A stretch of 50,508 nucleotides of DNA from Colimorpha_A sp045533115 (lineage in GTDB: Bacteria; Bacillota; Clostridia; Oscillospirales; CAG-272). This document shows positions 47,875-50,508 of this stretch, piece after piece. The DNA is taken from NCBI GenBank assembly GCA_045533115.1, contig JAZSHF010000059.1, forward strand, positions 1 through 50,508, given 5' to 3'. The notes under the pieces were generated by a model that was not told where the DNA came from, searched no databases, and saw only the letters and a program-made list of their open reading frames with translations. The first letter of the stretch is position 1. The number at the start of each line of letters is the position of its first letter. The position numbers were made by a program, and so were the translations under genes.

Positions 47875-48027
47875 TTACTTGCTTTCCTTAGCGCTCTCGC
47901 ACTGCTGATTTGCAATACCGCAGCTGGTCTTGCAAGCAGACTGGCAAGAGGTCTGGCACTCGCCGCAGCCGCCGTTTTTAGCGCTGTCGCAAAGGTTACG
48001 AGTTTCGATAGTCTTGATGTGTTCCAT
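47875..48027 (-). CDS. SCIFF ribosomal peptide precursor
   Basis: This 50-residue peptide begins MEHIKTIETRNLCDSAK and carries the core NGGCGECQTSCQSACKTSC followed by GIANQQCESAKESK. It is the SCIFF family (six cysteines in forty-five residues), substrate of the radical SAM maturase encoded next. Counting shows seven cysteines: C13, C21, C24, C28, C32, C36 and C43, with C13 in the leader. AAAGGTGA precedes the ATG. A consensus promoter (TTGACA-17-TATACT) stands 36 bases upstream. The function of mature SCIFF peptides is not known. Confidence 0.95.
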   Translation of the reverse strand: MEHIKTIETRNLCDSAKNGGCGECQTSCQSACKTSCGIANQQCESAKESK

Positions 48028-48062
48028 AATTTCACCTTTCGTATTTAGGTTTTATCGGAATA

Positions 48063-48091
48063 AGTATATCACAACGCACCCCGAATGTCAA
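48063..48091 (-). promoter_or_regulatory. Promoter of the SCIFF operon
   Basis: TTGACA (48091-48086) and TATACT (48068-48063) on the minus strand, exactly 17 bases apart. Confidence 0.82.
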
Positions 48092-48183
48092 CCGATTTTC
48101 TCACTTTTATGCACGGTTTCACGCTAAAAAATCGGCAATATGGGGCTTTTTTCAAAAACATATCAAAAGTTTTCGTTTTTGTA

Positions 48184-48212
48184 TTGAGAAAAAACGCGTA
48201 CTGTGCTATAAT
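48184..48212 (+). promoter_or_regulatory. Promoter of ychF
   Basis: TTGAGA (48184-48189) and TATAAT (48207-48212) with a 17-base spacer. Between this and the SCIFF promoter I see only AT-rich sequence. Confidence 0.82.
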
Positions 48213-48245
48213 ATAGGGTAACTATAACAGGAGAAACGATAAAAT

Positions 48246-49340
48246 ATGAAAATAGGAATAGTAGGTCTTCCGAACGTCGGAAAGAGCACGCTTTTTAATG
48301 CAATAACGAACGCGGGAGCAGAGACGGCAAACTACCCGTTCTGCACGATCGAGCCGAACGTCGGCGTCGTTGCAGTGCCCGATAGCCGTCTTGACGTTCT
48401 TGCTGAAATGTATAACCCCGAAAAATATACGCCTGCAGTTATCGAGTTTGTCGATATCGCAGGTCTCGTTGAGGGCGCATCTCGCGGAGAGGGTCTTGGA
48501 AATAAGTTCCTTTCGCATATCCGCGAGGTAGACGCGATTGCACACGTCGTCCGTTGCTTTGAGAACGGAAATATCATCCACGTAAGCGGAAGCGTTGATG
48601 CGCTCCGCGACGTTGATATTATAAATATGGAGCTTATACTCTCGGATATCGAGCTTATCGAAAAGCGTATCGACCGTGTAAGCAAGGCGATGAAGGGCGA
48701 TAAGACGCTTGCATCCGAGCTTGAGCTTCTCACCCGCGCAAAGGCGTGGCTCGACGAGGGACATTCGGCGCGCTCAATGGAGCTAAGTGAGGACGAGGCA
48801 ATTCTTCTCGACCAAAGCCCGCTTCTCTCCCGCAAGCCTATAATCTACGTAGCAAACATAGGCGAAGACGAGGTTTCCGGCGAGTACGAGAGCAACCCGA
48901 ATTACCTTGCGCTTAAGGACTTCGCCGAAAAGGAAAATTCGGGAATCATTCCCGTCTGCGCCGGCATCGAAGCTGAGATAGCAGAGCTTGAGGGCGAGGA
49001 TAAGGAAATGTTCCTTTCCGATCTCGGGCTTACCGAAAGCGGTCTTGACCGTCTTATCAAGGCAGGCTATACGCTTCTCGGACTTATAAGCTACCTCACG
49101 GGCGGTCCGCAGGAGGTTCGAGCTTGGACTATCAAGCGCGGCACGAAGGCACCGCAGGCGGCAGGCAAGATACATTCCGATTTCGAACGTGGCTTCATTC
49201 GCGCAGAGGTAATCGCATTTGACGACCTCGTTGCTTGCGGGACGATGGCGGTGGCAAAGGAAAAGGGACTCGTACGCTCCGAGGGTAAGGAATACGTAAT
49301 GAAGGACGGCGACGTCGTCCTCTTCAGATTCAACGTCTGA
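48246..49340 (+). CDS. ychF: Redox-regulated ATPase/GTPase YchF (Obg family)
   Basis: YchF is a universally conserved P-loop NTPase that binds ribosomes and is tied to stress and translation control. The 364-residue product opens with MKIGIVGLPNVGKSTLFNAI (P-loop), then ANYPFCTIEPNVG, VDIAGLVEGASRGEGLGNKF and the G4-like region IYVANIGEDE. A coiled-coil middle and a C-terminal TGS domain (about 280-364, EVRAWTIKRGTKAPQAAGKI) complete it. The substitution of the usual N-K-x-D by N-I-G-E fits YchF's preference for ATP. AGGAGAAACG precedes the ATG. Confidence 0.97.
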   Translation: MKIGIVGLPNVGKSTLFNAITNAGAETANYPFCTIEPNVGVVAVPDSRLDVLAEMYNPEKYTPAVIEFVDIAGLVEGASRGEGLGNKFLSHIREVDAIAHVVRCFENGNIIHVSGSVDALRDVDIINMELILSDIELIEKRIDRVSKAMKGDKTLASELELLTRAKAWLDEGHSARSMELSEDEAILLDQSPLLSRKPIIYVANIGEDEVSGEYESNPNYLALKDFAEKENSGIIPVCAGIEAEIAELEGEDKEMFLSDLGLTESGLDRLIKAGYTLLGLISYLTGGPQEVRAWTIKRGTKAPQAAGKIHSDFERGFIRAEVIAFDDLVACGTMAVAKEKGLVRSEGKEYVMKDGDVVLFRFNV

Positions 49341-49372
49341 CAATAAAAGAAAATCGCAGAAAGGAGAGCACC

Positions 49373-50389
49373 GTGAGTAAAGCAAAGATCTCGGTAATAA
49401 TTCCGATATATAATGTCGAAAAGTACCTGAACAGATGCGTTGACAGCGTGCTCTCTCAAACGCTGACCGACATAGAGATAATTCTCGTCGACGACGGCTC
49501 TCCCGACGGATGCGGAAAAATCTGCGACGAATATAAAGAGAAGGACGGCAGAATAAAGGTCGTCCATAAGAAAAACGGCGGTCTTTCTTCCGCCCGTAAC
49601 GCAGGACTTGACGTAGCGGAGGGGGAATACACCTTCTTCCTCGACTCCGACGATTGGCTCGAAAAAGACGGTCTACGCAAGCTTTATAACACGGCAACGG
49701 AAACGGGGGTAGACTTTGTTCGCTTCCGCCCATATAAGGCGAATTGGCCTAACCTGCCCGACCTCGCGCCGTATATAGACGATCCCTCTTGTGAGCTTCG
49801 CGAAGGCTACTATGACCGCGACGCAATTAAAAGGGAAGTGCTGCCGCGTATACTTGCAACCGACAGTATGACACTCGGCCCGACGGTCAGCGCGTGTATG
49901 GCACTCTATAAGTCGCAGTTTTTGCGCGACAACAACCTGCGCTTTGACGAAGAGGTGAAGAACAGCGAGGACGTCATTTTCTCAGCGGAAGTGATCTACC
50001 GCGCAAACTCGTTCTACTATATCGAAGAAGCGGGAATTTACTGTTACTACTATAACGAAGCGTCGATATCAAAGGGCTTCAAGCCCGACCGTTTTGAGAA
50101 GCTGAAAAAGCTGTCGTACGCTTGTGAAAAGATATTCTGCGACCTTGACGGCGGCGCTTTCAAAAAACAGCTTGCCTGCCTTAGATGGTACATAATCCTG
50201 AACTGCATAAGCGAGCGCGATATGCTCCCGTCGCTTAAGGAAAAACGCCGCCATTGTCTTGATATAGCAAAGGACAACTTCACGAAAGAAGCAAAGCTAA
50301 AAACGAGCGAGCTTAACGTTCCGCTGAAAATGAAGCTTCTTATGATATGCGTGAAGCTGCGTCTTGTGACAGTAATTGCATTGGTATAA
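49373..50389 (+). CDS. Glycosyltransferase family 2
   Basis: The 338-residue product starts at GTG after GAAAGGAGAG. It has ISVIIPIYNVEKYLNRCVDS, IILVDDGSPDGCGKICDEYK, KNGGLSSARNAGLDVAEGEY and the DXD-type FLDSDDW. It resembles EpsJ-like GT2 enzymes and, in its first half, the GT2 at 23631. It is separated from the surface-polymer operon by 24 kb and follows ychF by 32 bases, possibly co-transcribed with it. A strong terminator follows. It likely decorates a surface glycan; the substrate is unknown. Confidence 0.86.
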   Translation: MSKAKISVIIPIYNVEKYLNRCVDSVLSQTLTDIEIILVDDGSPDGCGKICDEYKEKDGRIKVVHKKNGGLSSARNAGLDVAEGEYTFFLDSDDWLEKDGLRKLYNTATETGVDFVRFRPYKANWPNLPDLAPYIDDPSCELREGYYDRDAIKREVLPRILATDSMTLGPTVSACMALYKSQFLRDNNLRFDEEVKNSEDVIFSAEVIYRANSFYYIEEAGIYCYYYNEASISKGFKPDRFEKLKKLSYACEKIFCDLDGGAFKKQLACLRWYIILNCISERDMLPSLKEKRRHCLDIAKDNFTKEAKLKTSELNVPLKMKLLMICVKLRLVTVIALV

Positions 50390-50393
50390 AAAC

Positions 50394-50427
50394 AAAAACA
50401 GTGCTTTCGTTTGAAAGCACTGTTTTT
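50394..50427. terminator. Bidirectional terminator
   Basis: AAAAACAGTGCTTTC-GTTT-GAAAGCACTGTTTTT between the GT2 gene (+) and the end of rplL (-). Confidence 0.92.
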
Positions 50428-50453
50428 CGTTAGCATTTTCAGTCGATAACCGA

Positions 50454-50508
50454 TTACTTAATGGTAACGGTTGCGCCTGCCTCTTCAAGAGCCTTCTTGA
50501 AGTTCTCA
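50454..50508 (-). CDS. rplL: 50S ribosomal protein L7/L12, C-terminal end (partial)
   Basis: The minus strand reads ENFKKALEEAGATVTIK and a TAA stop, the typical end of L7/L12, the stalk protein that recruits translation factors. Only 17 codons are inside the window; the gene continues off the right edge. A shared terminator follows the stop. Confidence 0.85.
   Translation of the reverse strand, partial: ENFKKALEEAGATVTIK

Overview
The window looks like chromosomal DNA of an anaerobic, endospore-forming Clostridia member, probably an uncultured gut-type lineage; I cannot name a species. The evidence is a SCIFF precursor with its radical SAM maturase (a Clostridia hallmark), the sporulation genes spoIIGA, sigE and dpaAB, the infC-rpmI-rplT and dprA-topA-trmFO orders typical of Firmicutes, and Gram-positive lipoproteins. 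Promoters are easy to read: many have TTGACA-like and TATAAT-like hexamers exactly 17 bases apart.

Layout. 1-3.0 kb: a degenerate 23-bp repeat tract, a DivIVA-type coiled-coil gene, a DUF1846 gene and a small membrane protein gene, all leftward. 3.1-12.2 kb: a rightward housekeeping block. It holds an infC attenuator leader, infC (apparent AUA start), rpmI, rplT, a SpoU-type rRNA methylase, dprA, topA, trmFO, plsX and rnc. Two clusters of dispersed palindromes (4.6-4.74 and 12.2-12.65 kb) sit here, followed by an Elp3-like radical SAM gene. 13.7-24.6 kb: an 11-gene rightward surface-polymer operon with one consensus promoter and one terminator. It encodes two GT4, two GT32 and three GT2 glycosyltransferases, an ABC-2 exporter pair with a Wzt-type C-terminal domain, a CDP-glycerol glycerophosphotransferase and a LicC-like nucleotidyltransferase. 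This suggests an ABC-exported, phosphate-containing wall polymer. 24.7-27.9 kb: two secreted proteins with cohesin-like folds; one ends in a dockerin, the other in a membrane anchor.

28.0-31.0 kb: a leftward sporulation cluster, spoIIGA-sigE-dpaA-dpaB, directly behind a repeat element. 31.4-35.8 kb: an LRR surface protein, a P-type cation ATPase behind a yybP-ykoY (Mn2+) riboswitch with terminator, and pgeF. 35.8-37.4 kb: a solitary MazF-like toxin and a HEPN protein paired with a nucleotidyltransferase-like protein that lacks its catalytic motif. 37.5-41.4 kb: a decayed lipoprotein start with an intact promoter, an intact solute-binding-like lipoprotein and a DUF4091 lipoprotein. 41.4-44.5 kb: a lipoprotein gene and a two-component system with a PHO-box-like repeat at its promoter. 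44.6-48.0 kb: a leftward SCIFF operon (precursor, maturase, PLP decarboxylase-family enzyme, GNAT) with 1-base stop/start overlaps among the last three genes. 48.2-50.5 kb: ychF, another GT2 gene, and the 3' end of rplL at the window edge.

The observations I consider most worth checking are the SCIFF operon with two extra coupled enzymes, the pseudo-nucleotidyltransferase/HEPN pair beside MazF, the AUA start of infC, the lipoprotein remnant with a stop at its lipobox cysteine, and the overlap of terminator, promoter and ribosome binding site at 42.2 kb. All function calls come from reading protein motifs by eye; no database search was run.
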